NCBI RefSeq assembly: GCF_964275005.1
Contig: NC_092705.1
Span: forward strand, 16,891,385-16,955,384
Length of the DNA: 64,000 bases
Direction of reading: 5' to 3'
Source of the DNA: Diadema setosum
Taxonomy: Eukaryota > Echinodermata > Echinoidea > Diadematoida > Diadematidae
Shown here: in pieces, positions 10,350 through 23,600 of the stretch
How the letters are laid out: each line of letters opens with the position of its first letter
How positions within the stretch are numbered: position 1 is the stretch's first letter
Made by a program: the position numbers and the translations under genes
Notes under the pieces: model-generated
Database searches by the model: none
The model's input: only the letters and a program-made list of their open reading frames with translations
Told to the model about the DNA's origin: nothing

Positions 10350-10765
10350 ATATTTTGGGGTGTTATTTTCTGATATTTGTAATCGAATTAGGTCGTTTTT
10401 ACATAGGGTAAAGTTGTGTCTTTGAGATTGCACTAATTAAGATTTCGGGGTGTCATTTTCCGATATTTAATCGATTTAGGTCATTTTCACATAGGATAAC
10501 GTTGGGTCTTGGAGTTTGCTTTAATTACGCTAGTTTTTCGGGGTGTCATTTTCCGAAATTTAGAATCGATTTATGTGGTTTTCTCATAGGATAGCGCTGT
10601 GCCTTGCAGTGTGCGTTGAGTTTGAGTTTAATTAGTATACCTTCGGGTGTCATTTTCTGATATTTGTAATCGATATTACTTAGTTTTCACATAGGATAGA
10701 CCATAGGAGAGCGTTGTGTCTTGGAGCAGGGAGCTATGGGTGAGACCTTCCTGCTTGGAGTTTGC
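10350..10765 (+). repeat. Diverged ~90-105 bp tandem repeat, four copies
   Basis: Units begin GGGGTGTCATTTTCCGATAT (or close variants) near 10358, 10447, 10540 and 10645. Each continues with an ATCGATTTAGG-like motif, TTTTCACATAGGATA and a GTTGTGTCTTGGAGT-like motif. Copies differ substantially, so the array is old. Confidence 0.7.
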
Positions 10766-11344
10766 GTTGAGTTTGCATTGATTAGTAGTTCGTCCATCAA
10801 TGATCGATCATTACAGTCCGTATTTCTGCCCTTCATTCTGTTCTACATTTTCTGAATTTTGAAAGCAAACTAAAATCTTAACGACATCTATTTGGTCAAA
10901 AAATAGGAATTTGATGATTTTTCAATAAAATGTTTTTTTTCCAAGTTATTGTTGACTGTTGAGGTGAGATGTTTGATATACTGAAGTAAACGTGACGTTA
11001 GTCATTCTTCGATAGGATGGATTTACTTGATCGATATCTCTTTCGAGAGGGCTTGTTTGTTTGTTTATTTGTTTGTTTTATTTCCGTACTAAAAAAAACC
11101 CGACATAGTATTATTTCATACATTAAGGTCCAGAAAAGAAAAATACACTCGGAGGGTAGCCCATTTTCAGTAGTGGCAATGATAGTCACTTCTGGTCTTC
11201 CATGGGGCCCTGTTCACAAAAATTTCACACAATCAGGGACTGATAATAGAATAAAATATAACATAAACACAAATAGAACGGTACATACATTACTACATTG
11301 TGACTATACATAATATACCATATTATTACATATCGTTCAAAGGT
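10766..11344. other. Intergenic, no gene seen
   Basis: AT-rich. A short GTTT-type simple repeat lies at about 11055-11080. Nothing else recognised before the LINE remnant. Confidence 0.4.
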
Positions 11345-13145
11345 TAAGAGCTTAAAAAAAAGCAAGTTGAAAGGATTTCGGTTTTATCTAAAGAGGAAAA
11401 TTGACGTAAATCATTAGGTATGTTATTATACGCTGCTGCAGGTCTGTATGAAAATGATCTCTTACAATAATTATTTTTAGGCTATGGTAACTGTAAATCG
11501 TTTTGATTACGGAGAGAGTATGGTGATGTCTTGTACTTAAACATATCTTTCATATATTCGGGGGCCATGTCATTCATAATCTTATACATGAATGAAAGCA
11601 GATTAATTTTTTTTTTCTTTTGGTTACTGTAGGACCTATTCCACCCTAAGCTATAATGAACATCACTGGTAGTTATATGGGAATAAGGGTTAACTTTCAA
11701 AATTATTCTCCCGGCTCTACTTTGCATCTTCTGAAGTTGGGAAAGAGAGTTACCATCGGCGGATTGTACATCACCGTAATCAAAATGAGGTAGCAATAGA
11801 ATTATACATAATTTTTTTATGTATATCAATTTCAATTCAGTCATCTTAACGAATTGACCCATATAACTAATCATTTTCCTTAACTTGTTACATAGTTGTT
11901 CGATGTGAACATCCCACAGTAACTTATCATCTACAATAATTCCCAGATATTTAAAACTATTCACCTGAATCATTGTTTACCCCTAAGTTTCACATTCAAT
12001 ACGATACTCTTGCTTTTTTAACATACAAACAGTTTTAGCAAAATTGATTTTTTAAATTGTTGTCAGCCATCCATGTTTCCATACATACGAACTCCTTTTA
12101 CAAAACATTTTCCAAAACTGCAGTAATAGATGACCGTGTCATCTGCGTATAAATGGGCCCTGCAGTCAGAAAAAAACCGAATTGATATCATTGATAAATA
12201 AACTAAACAACAATGGTCCTAACAAGGATCACTGTGGCACTCCTCTGGTTAATAATCTCTCATCCGAAAGGGTATTATCATCTCTCATCCGAAAGGGTAT
12301 TATTGATTGACGTCCTTATTCTACGGTTCGAGAGATAACTCTCGAACCACTCCGAGTTCTATGCCAGTAACCCCCATATTTTCAAGTTTAAAGGACAAGT
12401 TCACCATCATAAACATATGGATTGAGAGAATGCAGCAATATTAGTAGAACACATCAGTGAAAGTTTGAGGGAAATTGGACAATCGATGCAAAAGTTATGA
12501 ATTTTAAAAATTTTTGTGTTGGAACTGCTGGATGAGGAGACTACTAAGACTCGTGATGTCATATGAGTACAACAGTATAAAGAAAATGTAAAGAAAATTC
12601 AACATATTTTCACTTTTTTCGCATAATAAAAGAGCACTTGACTTACCTCTTTCTAAAGGCAATAGGAATAATATTACCCACAACATATGTCAGTAACGAG
12701 TCAAGGGAATGTGTGCTTTTCTCAAAAGATGCAATTTTGTGAAATTCTCTTTATATTTTCCTTATATTGTTGTACGCATGTGACATCATACACTGCAGTA
12801 GTCTTCTCATCCAGCGGTGACTGCACAAAAACTTCAAAAATTCATAACTTTTGAACGGATTTTCCGATTTTCCTCAAACTTTCAATGATGTGTTCTACTA
12901 ATATTGCTACATTCTCTCAATCCTTATGTTAATGAAGGTGAACCTGTCCTTTAATATAGTGAAGTGCTTGGGACGGAAACCTGAATGGTTTCTGCTAAGC
13001 AAAGAGTGCAGTTTTAGATAATCAAGTAACTGCTTTTGAACAACTCTCCCCATAACTTTAGAAGCACAGGACAATAGAGAAATGGGTCTTCAATTATTAC
13101 AATATTCCAACTTATCCCCTTTTTTATGTATAGAGTGGCCTGGGA
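11345..13145 (-). mobile_element. Decayed LINE reverse-transcriptase fragment, split by a MITE
   Basis: Minus-strand translation shows reverse-transcriptase landmarks in order: RPISLLS and SGFRP (13140-12960), RGVPQ and SLLGPLLFSLFINDI (about 12245-12185), YADDT (near 12150), FKYLGIIVDDKL (about 11955-11915) and PHFDYGDV (about 11790). A C-terminal tail SFSYRP...YNNIPNDLRQF lies past a stop near 11480. This order and wording fit the CR1/L2/Jockey group; the clade is not resolved. The reading frame is interrupted by stops and shifts, and a 22-bp tandem duplication lies at about 12259-12304. The longest intact piece is 11482-11973. The RT is interrupted by the TTAA-flanked MITE at 12392-12950. 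The endonuclease part is absent. Confidence 0.85.
12392..12950. mobile_element. TTAA-flanked long-TIR MITE (Kolobok/T2-like), copy 1
   Basis: Flanked by TTAA at 12388-12391 and 12951-12954. Ends read AGGACAAGTTCACC and its complement AGGACAGGTTCACC. The two arms, each over 200 bp (12392-12600 and 12740-12950), are inverted copies of one another. TTAA duplication with TTAAAGG ends matches the T2/Kolobok type described in vertebrates. It lies within the LINE remnant and so is younger. No transposase. Confidence 0.75.
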
Positions 13146-13744
13146 AGAGCCAGGTCCAGGTGCTGTAATTCACCCTAATTTTCACCGCTAGCGGTTAGTA
13201 TTAGTTTGCATTAATGAGTAATTTGCGTCACTTTGCATTTGGTAGTTCGCATTGAGTTCGCATTAGTTTGCGTCACTTTGCATCAGTTTGCATCACTTGC
13301 ATTAGTGTACCGTCCTAGCTATAGTAACTATACAGGACTCACACGATGTATATTTTTTCATTATCATTATTGTGTCATTCATTTTCATGTGCATGTTTGT
13401 GTAAGGATTTTTGTATTTCATGACTTACTTCTTCTACTGCGCCTTGAGCACGTTAACTATGTGGAACTGGCGCATTATAAGTACCCTGTATTATTATTAT
13501 TACACGGGTAAATAATTCCTGGCCCATAGAGACGTGTGTTAAAATTCAAATTTCAAAAAAAAAAAATCTGTAAAATAGCTGGGAGAAATGAGGTGTTTCA
13601 TCTTCACTAACCTGGATAAGTGAGCTATATACGTACCCTGCCATCCCTCCAAGGCAGGTTCTTTGGCTCAAACTCTGTCCAAGGGTCCGCAAAGCCAGAC
13701 TACGAGTTCTTTTCACTAAAAAAAAAATCACCTACTTTCCGTAC
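13146..13744. other. Intergenic between LINE and second MITE
   Basis: Contains loosely repeated TTTGCATYAGTTTGCRTCACT words at about 13200-13300. No gene supported. Confidence 0.4.
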
Positions 13745-13748
13745 TTAA

Positions 13749-14325
13749 AGGACAAGTTCACCTTCATAGACATGTGGGTTGAGTGAATGCAGCAATATTA
13801 GTGGAGCACATCACTGAGAGTTTGAGGAAAATCGGATAATCCGTTCAAAAGTTATGAATTTTTGAAGTTTCTGCTCAGTCACGGCTGGATGAGAAGACTA
13901 CTATAGCTCGTGATGTCACATGAGTACAACGATATAAAGAAAGTACATGTATAAAGAAAATTCGACATATTTTCACTTTTCTTGCATAACAAAAGAACAT
14001 TCGACTTCTCTCTTTCAGAAGGCAAGGGGAATAATATTTCCCTTAATATATGTCAGTAATGAGTCGAAGAAATTTGAACTTTATTCAAAAAAAAACAAAG
14101 TTTTGTGAAATTCTCTTTTTATTTTCCTTATACTGTTGTATACGCATGTGACATCATACACTGTAGTAGTCTCCTCATTCAGCAGTGATTGCGCAGATGT
14201 TTTAAAAATGCATAACTTCTGAACGGATTGTTGGATTTTCCCCAAACTTTCACTGATGTGTTCTACTGATATTGTTGCATTCACTCAATCCATATGGCAT
14301 ATGTATATGAAGGTGGACTTGTCCT
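13749..14325. mobile_element. TTAA-flanked long-TIR MITE, copy 2
   Basis: Same family as 12392-12950, flanked by TTAA at 13745-13748 and 14326-14329. The inverted arms include CAGCAATATTAGTGGAGCAC on the left and its diverged complement on the right. Copies 1 and 2 lie 0.8 kb apart and are similar along their full length. Confidence 0.75.
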
Positions 14326-14905
14326 TTAACACGCACCCAATGAAATATAGTCCCTTCAAATTCCAGGCCCGTAGCCGGGGGGGGGGGGGGGGGGTGCGTC
14401 GGGTGCGTACTCACCCCCCCCCCCCCAAATTCTGAAAGGTCCACTTTTTCATAATAACTGTTTTTAGCAATTCTCAAGATAACAATCCAAATAAATATAA
14501 AGACACATTATATGCTACGTAAATGTGGAAGAGTACGTTTAACAATGTTAAAAATAAATGTACGAAACCCTTTTGTTGTATGAACCATCGGATCGTCCCC
14601 ATGCACACAAACACAAATGTTACGTATCAATTTGTGCGAGCTATTATTATATTGGCACTGCATGCCATGGCCCTTGGCGCGTGTGACCGGTGTTTTTTTT
14701 TTTTTTTTCCACTGGCCGCCCGAGTACGTGCGATTCGTGGATGACATTGAGGTTGACACTTGCATTTTTTCACAGGAACAGAGGTAAGTGGATGAAAATC
14801 TAATAGCCTCAAGTTTACATATATGATAAAAATTAAAGAAATTTCCTCGAAATTACTATAATCGAAAACCTGAGACATTTTATATCTACGTCTCACAAAG
14901 ATATA

Positions 14906-14908
<3 letters not shown>

Positions 14909-14958
<50 letters not shown>
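14909..14958. repeat. (TA)n microsatellite
   Basis: About 25 uninterrupted TA units. Confidence 0.95.
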
Positions 14959-14960
<2 letters not shown>

Positions 14961-15320
14961 TACATGTTGGCATGATAATGCCTGGGGATAGATTATTATG
15001 TCAACTATTTTCCATTATGAATGCACGCTCCAATCAAATTGTGAAAAGGTGGTCATGAATTAGCATTTCTTACGAACGATCAGGAGAGACAAAACAAAAT
15101 AAAAGACCTGTCTTACTCCAGTTCTCTTGTAACACTCATTGGGCCATTATGTATGCCTAACGAATTATAATAGCTGCTTTTTCTAGCCCTTTTGCTAGTA
15201 CCAATATTCGAGAAAAGATCATCTATCAAGTAACTGTACGATCTCCGTGCATAAACTAATGCTTTTAAACACACTTGCCTACTCGCCTTCAGCTGGCATT
15301 TGCTTACGGTTCCAACAAAT

Positions 15321-16290
15321 TATTAGTTATACATTTTCTCATGTTGTGACAGTTCGATTGGTTCTCATTTTGAAGTGAGCCAAAACCTAAGAACATTCTC
15401 ACTTATAATTTCCAAAGAGTATTATGCAGGCACGCAAACTAAATTTAGTTGTATTTCATTTAAATGTAATGGGTAAGAGGGTATGAGAGAGAATGCTGAG
15501 CTATGAAGTAAAATGGTAAAGTAAAAAGTTTGTCAGATAGTATTACAAAAGCCTGAATATTGCAAGAGCTCCGGAGTAAAAACAGTCAGGGAAAAACCCT
15601 ATGTATGATAACATTGTGAGAGCGTTAGACTGCATTCTGACGCGTCGTTATCTAATTTACATTCTTTATTCATATTTTTCATAAAAAACACAGGTAATGA
15701 GCCGGATTGGGTTAAAATTCTCACTTACAGCTTTGTAGAAGTCTGAGTCAACAGTATCACACAGTACTTCAAGACGTATTAGTACACACGATTTCTTGAG
15801 CCTGCACCGTTTCAGGCTCAGTTCTGGATACGGCGGTAGAAACTCATTCTTTTTGTTGTTTATTTTATCATTATTTACTAATCTCTTTTCTAACTCACAG
15901 GTAGCGGATTTCTTTGCAGGCCAAATTCGGAAATGTACTGTTGATTATTACTTATACATTTTCTCATGTTGTGACAGTTCTATTGGTTCTCATTTTAAAG
16001 TGAGCCAAAACCTAAGAACATTCTCACTTATAATTTCCAAAGAGTATTATGCAGGCACGCAAACTCATTTTAGTTGTATTTCATTTAAATGTAATGGGTA
16101 AGAGGGTATGAGAGAGAATGGAAAGTGCTGAGCTATGAAGTAAAATGGTAAAGTAAAAAGTTTGTCAGATAGTATTACAAAAGAAACTAATTCTTTTTTG
16201 TTTGTTTATTTCATCATTATTTACTTATCTCTCTTCTAACTTAAAGGTAGTGGATCTCTTTGCAGCCCAAATTCGAAAATGCCTAGAGAC
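15321..16290 (+). repeat. Direct duplication inside the large element
   Basis: Sequence 15321-15550 recurs at about 15943-16182 with only a few differences (ACATTTTCTCATGTTGTGAC through AAAGTTTGTCAGATAG). A second shorter pair, about 15840-15934 and 16186-16281, shares TTCTAACTCACAGGTAG-like and GGATYTCTTTGCAG text. The pattern is a tandem duplication of about 345 bp with a partial third unit. Confidence 0.75.
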
Positions 16291-17040
16291 AGCTAGTAAC
16301 CAAATATGCTACTATAATTTAATAAATAAGAAATAACCATTCCAGTATGTATCTTAGTGTGCACAGTAAGACAGATCAAATCAAATGGGAAAACATCTGA
16401 GCATTAAGCCTGAGGTCTGAATTTGCACTCAACTTCTTCCAATGGCTAACGGATGTTTAATTTTTGAATTTCACTGACCTCCAAATTTCACAAAGAAAAC
16501 CTTCTTAGCATGATGGTTAATATGACATTTGACTGATATTGGAGATATTTGCGAATCGGATCTACTACCTTTAATATTATTAAATCTAAAATGATTATTT
16601 GAAAGTTCGGAAATGCTGGAAATATCCTACCACAGGGAGGCAAAATATAAATGGTTCACATTTACAATTCATTTTGTTTTAAAAATTTTCTTATTTATTT
16701 TCGTTTTTGACAAACTCGCATACCAGGCTTCAGTCCTGCTAACGCGGGTATACACTAGTAGAAAAAATAAAAGTTAAAACAACACCAGGAAAATCACTAT
16801 TCTCAATTTTGCGGCGCGCTATGCGCGCAGAGTCTCGAACACAATTAAACTTTGCAACTTCCTGGCAAAATGAGTTTTTACTATTTCCTAGATGAAATAC
16901 CGTAACGCGATTGCATGCAACAGACAAAAATACAAATTTCCTCGAGACTTTAAAACGTCATTAAAACAGTCAAAATTCACAATTTGCGGCGCGCTTCGCG
17001 CGCAAATTCTTATACAACTTTTGTAGTTCGGTCGTCCAAA

Positions 17041-17042
<2 letters not shown>

Positions 17043-17111
<69 letters not shown>
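17043..17111. repeat. (TA)n microsatellite
   Basis: About 34 TA units, close to the right end of the large inverted-repeat element. Confidence 0.95.
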
Positions 17112-17114
<3 letters not shown>

Positions 17115-17561
17115 GTGTGTGTGTGTCATCATTGGTATTGGTACCGAAGGTCCGTTTTTTTAGTGACCGCACCCCCCCCCCCCCCTTGAAAAATCCTGGC
17201 TACGGGCCTGAATTCCATGAGATTCCAAAAGCTTTCATCTTCAAACCAAAATGCAGTTTGTAGAGGAATTCATACTCAACATCTTCAGCTATTCAGTTTT
17301 ATGCCAAACTGCATTAATGATTTTAATTGATTTTTATCTTCATTTAAAGGGATCTGGGACATTCCATTTTATTTACAGGTGTGAGCCCTACACAGCACTA
17401 TACACTAATGGCCCTGTCGCTGTGTGAGCGCACGGCGACTGGTCAGTCGGGTTACGGGTGGGTGTCCGCCTGGCTGCAAGTGAACGTTCTAACGTTACAG
17501 CTAACTGTGTTACAGCCGATCAGCTGGCATTCACATCTGCTGCAGGCTAGGCCCTCCCGAA

Positions 17562-17639
17562 ATGTCGGCACATTTAGTATGCCTCACCAACGAGGGAGGA
17601 GTACCTTTGTTCACGAGAACGAAAGGCGACGTTAAATCT
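17562..17639 (+). CDS. FUZ: FUZ coding exon 1 (residues 1-26)
   Basis: Begins at ATG 17562 and ends before GTAAGTAC in phase 0. It encodes the first longin strand (VCLTNEGGVPLFTR). The upstream 200 bp is richer in CpG than the surroundings; no TATA box is recognised. Confidence 0.88.
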
Positions 17640-20600
17640 GTAAGTACTTTATCTCAGGCAAGATTTTTCTGACTGCCTCTTCGCGTTGGGCTTCCTAAAA
17701 GTAGCCCGACCACACGCTGTACGAATCTATACAGCGACTGGGCTGTGTATCTAACGTTAGGGGTCTAGATCTAGATTCTGTGAACCCGTAAAAAAGGGTC
17801 TAAACTGCTGCCTTGCCAGGGCCACTAAGCTACATTATTTTGGTGTCTTTTTGTTATCATGAACATGTATTTAAGTAAAAACCCATGTTATTTCACTTAA
17901 GCATATTCAATTTTATCAAACTAAGGCAGAACAAATAGGTTTTATCATAAAAGTGAAATTTTACAGCTAAAAATGACGTCAAAATATGCGTTTTTGCACA
18001 AAGTACCACATGAAAATCAATATATGGGACCACACAAACATGATTCACAATACATAGTAAAAAAAAGTGTATGGTAGCTGGTACTACCGTTAGCATTGGT
18101 TAGTGCACCAGTTTTCAACAGGACCCAGATTTCGACACCCAGCAGATAATTCTTATAGAATTTTATACTCGATACAAATGTCTGACTTCAGCAATCAACC
18201 AAGTTATCAATCACATTTCTAGTCTTATATAAACACCGTTTGTCACTTGTCATCATAATCCGACGGTAGAATATTTAGGAGAAAGGTAAAGCAACACAGT
18301 GTCAGCAGAAATGTTAATGTCAGCCATTTTTAGGGGTTCAAAACAATATGATGCATTTTGTATACATCGACGTAAAATTGAATTCACCCGTGTCGGTTAT
18401 CTTGCTTTAGTATCAGTTTGTTTGCCAAATCTTGATGTTTGATTTCATAATCGTCTTTAGTAATTTCATGGCTGAATTCGTGATAAATGAGCAAACTTGT
18501 AGAAAGAGTTGGCTTTGACTAGTTTGAGAATGTGGCACCAGATTTTGACATTCCTATATCAAGACACGTTATAGAGGAAACAACAAGTTCTTGCGCCGGT
18601 ATGATTGCTAGTTTGCGTCCACAATGCAGTGTACGCGTACTGTACGCGCCATGTGATTTCTGTGTGATGCGCACTGTGATTGTGTCGAAAAATGATGCTG
18701 GGTGTTGAAATCTGATGCCAGCGACGGCGTGACGGAAATCGCTTAAAAATTGAACGCGAGTGCATTCAAATGGGAATTCGTTTAAGGCATATTATTATTG
18801 GCCTTTGTAGCTCAACTTCATATCGAAATTCCGAGGTAAAACGGTGCAGTATTGATGGTAAACAAGTAAATGTGCTAAAGTGTCGAAAACCGGTACCCTA
18901 ACTGTACATATCGACCACCCTTTTTTAAACCGAACGTTTAGTACGCACTTCGCTGCGCGCAGAGCACATAAAAGTGGATTGGCTTTGACTGCTGATGATG
19001 ATGTGTGGGAAACGCGAAAATTCACTGTTCATTAATGGTTTTAATCAAGGACAAAATTTCGCATGAATATTTTAACCGAATCGCAATGTAATGACTTGTA
19101 ATGTCTATGGAAGTTTCTAAAAAGCTTCGTACAACATGGTGTTCAATACAACTCGGTTTGTGTGCATTGTCAATGCAAAAACAGCTGTCGATCTCAATAA
19201 GGAGCGTTACCGCGGGGAGCTGAAACAAGACCACGCAAGTTCGACGGCGATAATTTTGCACTGAAACTTCGAATTGAAAAGGGAACAACGGCATTTGATA
19301 GTTCTGGATTTTCTCAATCACATTCTGTAGGTCAGGTTTTTTATGTGAAATTCAGTGTTAAATATTCTTATCAAGCAAATAAAGATTAGGCGGTCGTTGT
19401 GTAGTAGGTCCAACCATACTTGGTACTGTAGGCCCTAGATCTATGCAAATATAGCTCAGCAGGGAAAGGAGATAAATACCATGTTAAACTGGTATGACAA
19501 TATAAGGGAGGCAGGTGGGACATATTACGAAGTCTTTCCATTTAGCTCTCTCAACAAATTTAGATGTAAGGCAAGTTAAGCATCCTGTCTCTGGGGAAAG
19601 GGGAGGAGGCCTTTTTTTTCTTTTCTTTTCTTTTCTTTGTTTAATTTTTCAGTTATTTGTTTTGTTCATGTTCTTGTTTTGTTTTGTTTTTTACAAAATG
19701 CTGTCCGACACAAAATTTTCCGAGAGAACCCCAAATCTTTTTTTTTTTTCTTTTTAAATTCGGCCTTACTTGGACTTAGTAAGGATATGATATCAGTTTA
19801 ATATTAACCAATAATCATTTTGAGCATAAAATGTGATCGTTTCTTCCCCCCCCAAAATCAAAGTTTTAGAATAAGATGAATATTTTCCTTTTTTTTTTCA
19901 CAGTTTCACCAATTAAAAAAAAAAGGAAACAAAAATGCAGCCAGCCTAAAAAAGGAAATAAAAATGGGGAAAAACTAGAAAAGAAAGGGTGGGGACACTA
20001 AAAAAATTTTTCATTGTTTTTTAACCTTGCATTTAATGTACATCATCTCATGGTTAGGGGAAAGAAGTTGTCTCTAATTCCATCACTGCATTTGTTTCTC
20101 AGTTGCAAATTTAACCACTTGAAAAATTGTCTTGCAATTACCAATGCGCAAAATATTATAGTCACATAATTTATGGTTAAATCGTTGAAGACGAGTCCCG
20201 AGTATACTCGGGCAGGTGTCTGTGGGAAATGCGTGTTGTAGCAAAATCAGCCTGTCCTCAATGGGTTAAGCAGCAGCACTACAAAAATAATTTTGCTTGC
20301 CTGTTCTTATATGCAAATAGCACATTATCATTTTGAATAAAAATGCTGAGATTTAATTTGTCATGTACATGGTACTTATAATGTAGGCTGTTCCAGGGTA
20401 TTCCCTAATTGTGTACTCACATCATCTTGTTTGTTGTGATTTGCAAATTCTAGCTTGCATTTGCCGAACAAGGCATGCTGTATGGAGTGCAGATGTTTGC
20501 CCAGAACCATGATGTAACGCTGCTGAGTACCACGACTGAGGAGGCCAAAGTTACGTGGCAAGTCTTCCATGACAGGTGAGTACAGGCACACCAAGTAAGG

Positions 20601-23600
20601 AGGTGCACACGAGAGAGGAGCAGAGATCATCTCATGATGGAAGCAGAGCTGTCAAGCCTTATTGATTCTGCAAGGGGTTCCCTGAAAATTTTAATCTATC
20701 ATTAGAATGCTACTGAAAGAATATTCAAGCATCATTGATGTTGAAATTAATTTTGCATCTTATCAAGATGAAAATGTAATGCAGTTCACATGTTTGGCAG
20801 ATTGCTCCTGAAGTTGGAATGTACCTAATCATGCTGTGAATGTTTCAATCCCAGTGAAGGGATGTGGTCTGTTGGATCTCCACACCTTTAGGAAGAAAAC
20901 CTCCACTGCCCATCCCCCGCCCCTCTCATCCCCATTTCAGAAATTGCAGAGCTAATACAGTAGGCCGTACGTACATCTGTGGCAGGCTTTTCTTGTTGCA
21001 AATTCAAATTACTGTATGAGCTGTTATTTTTGTGTACTGATGTACAGATATTTTCGTGAATGAGATGGTCAAGGACATTTTCACGTGATGTTATATTTGT
21101 GATTTTGACACCTTAGCCATCATAAGTGCATAATGCCTGTCAGTCTGAGACATTTTCAGGTGTGTTTTAAGATTCGCGGTCCTACAGTTATTTGCATAAT
21201 TCGCAAAAGTTAAACCCTAATGAAAATAACAGCTTAAAACTGCCATGAATTGAGAAAGTACAGGCGCACATCACATGCCATGTACAACTGTACGTTGTTT
21301 CATACTTTTCTATTTCAAAGTCTTTTCTTTTCTTGAACCCACAATTTTTATTTAATACTTGCAATGTTTTGTTCATTGTACTGCCAGTGTCACTCTGGTT
21401 TTAGTCACAAGCAATGATGGGAGTTGTGATGTCCACTACAACACACTCTTAAGCCACATTTTCCATGCTATGGTGAGTATCCTTGTAAATATAAATTATT
21501 TGTTCTCCCCAACCGGTCAAAAATACCTCTCCAGTTTAATTACGTAAAATTAAGTTCAAGAGTGAAAATGACAACAATTGCTATGCAATGAATGCTAATT
21601 GTGGTTGCCTTTCTCACTGTTATAATTGTCAAGAGCTTGGTGATTCTTCTGCTTCCAAAAGGCACATCAGTGCTAGGCAGAACTTAGTGTTGCAGTTTTC
21701 TTCAACAACCTCTGGAAGTCATTGTACATTATAATTTGCTTTTCCATTTCAGATAACTTCAGAAATTCAGAGTGAAGGTCTTTCAATGAAGGATATATGG
21801 TGGTTTTTTTTTAAAGACATTTTGATTAGAAAAAGATGTTTTTAAGTCTTTTCATCTTTAACGTGTTTATATTTCATGATATGCTTTGACTGAATTTTCA
21901 GGTAAGATTCTTCACAGTGTATTTTCACAAAGAATATTGTCAATTTTTTCATAAATGTAGGTCATGCTTATTGGATTAGACAGTTTGATCAACTTCAGGA
22001 ATGTGGAGAAGCTTCGCAGGGAACTAAAGGTAAGATGATTTCAGTTCACTGAAGCAACTGAATTCATAATTTTTGCCTTTTATGACTGGGTAATTTGCCT
22101 TTTCTCTCCCCAAATCTGGAGTACATGTACATACGGAAACCACGAACAGCACCAGTCAGCATTAGTGTGCATTGAAGCGTTGCGATCGGTAACTGTCAAA
22201 TCAGTCAAGATTTTGGGGCTGTGTGTGTTCTTACCTATAGATCAGTGATAAAGCTCTGCACAATTCATTTACAGAGATTCTCCAATGTACCAATCCAGGC
22301 CAGCCTTCCCACCTCATGAATCCCCACTCTACTGGGTCTTTTCCCCGTTGAGGACAGAATGATTTTGCTACAACACATATTTCCCATAGACACCTGCCCG
22401 AGTGTACTCGGGACTCATCCTCAACGGGTTAAAGTATCACAGTGTGTGCAGATTTACCATGCAATTGATACAAATGTATGCTACAGTTCCTCTAAATTTG
22501 ATTGTGTAGTACACTGTATCATGATTACATGAACAATAGCATGATAAAAGTTAATACAGTCTTGATTGAACTTGTTTTTTTAGGGCTGTCTAGCAGTAAT
22601 CAGCTTCATGGTTATGCCAGGAAAATAGATCACCAATAATTTGCCTGCATGTGAACAGCAGCTTGTGCATAGTAGTTGTTGCTCATTAAATTTATATAAC
22701 AGCTCTGAGGATTGCAAACCTGGACAGCAAGTAGGTCTAAAGAAAAAATTTCTCACCATGTCAAATTCAAAGACCTCTGTCTTATTTTTTTTTTTTTTTT
22801 TCATTCTGGAGAGATGTGATTCACAAACAACACAGTGCACTCCCATTGTAACGAGCATGGCTATAATGAAATTCTCATCACAGCAAGTCTCAGAATTATC
22901 ATCTTCATTATATCTCTTTACATACTTTACTGTTTGGTTGTAACAAAATTTCAATATAATGAAAGAAAACTGCTGACCCCGAGGACTTTGTTATTGGTGT
23001 TGCCTGTACCTTGCTACCATGGCGCATTCAGTTTTGACAAATAGTGACTAGCGTAAAGACACAGAAATCTGTTGAAAAAAATCTGGGACTGTAACAGCAA
23101 ACAACTTGTGTGATTGGTATCGTGTGAACAGAAGATTTCTTTTGTCAAGTTTCTCCTACACTGAAATATGTATTACATGTGTATGGGCTTCATAGTACAT
23201 CAACTGACCAGCTGCCTGTGTAATACATGTAACTGCCTTTCTTTTTGCTAGGTTTGCTACCCGGTCATTGACCTCCTCCTGGAAGAGTCTTCTCTCTTTG
23301 GAAGCCTGTCTTCCTCCGTTGATGTTATCGCCTGTCCAGAAAATGCCACCTTGCAGGTAAGTCTCCCGATCAATGTCTTTACTATTTAAGGACTTGCATG
23401 AAAAGACTTTCATCTTATATGTTCAGTTCAATGTTTGTTCATATTTTCTTCAATATGCATACTTTGGGTGACACAAGAAAAGAAAAAAAAACAAAAACAA
23501 CAACATTGTCATTGTCATTGTCATTGTCATTGTCATCTAGCAGAAAACTGGAATTGCTGCCAAGACAATGACATGCTGTACACTTCGCAATGTCTGTAGT

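Larger units (their letters stand above)
14364..17210. mobile_element. Large CAG...CTG inverted-repeat element, 5-bp duplication
   Basis: The left end CAGGCCCGTAGCC is repeated exactly, inverted, at the right end (17198-17210), each followed inward by a long G run. AATTC flanks both sides (14359-14363 and 17211-17215). If this is one element it is 2847 bp without a visible transposase gene. Inside are two TA microsatellites, GGCGCGC palindromes near 16812 and 16986, and a direct duplication. The alternative is two separate insertions of one end-type; the matching 5-bp flanks argue for a single element. No superfamily is assigned. Confidence 0.55.

Noticed and set aside
14627-14965. Frame with YIYIYIY
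   Set aside because: Translation of a (TA)n tract; the same applies to 16888-17172.
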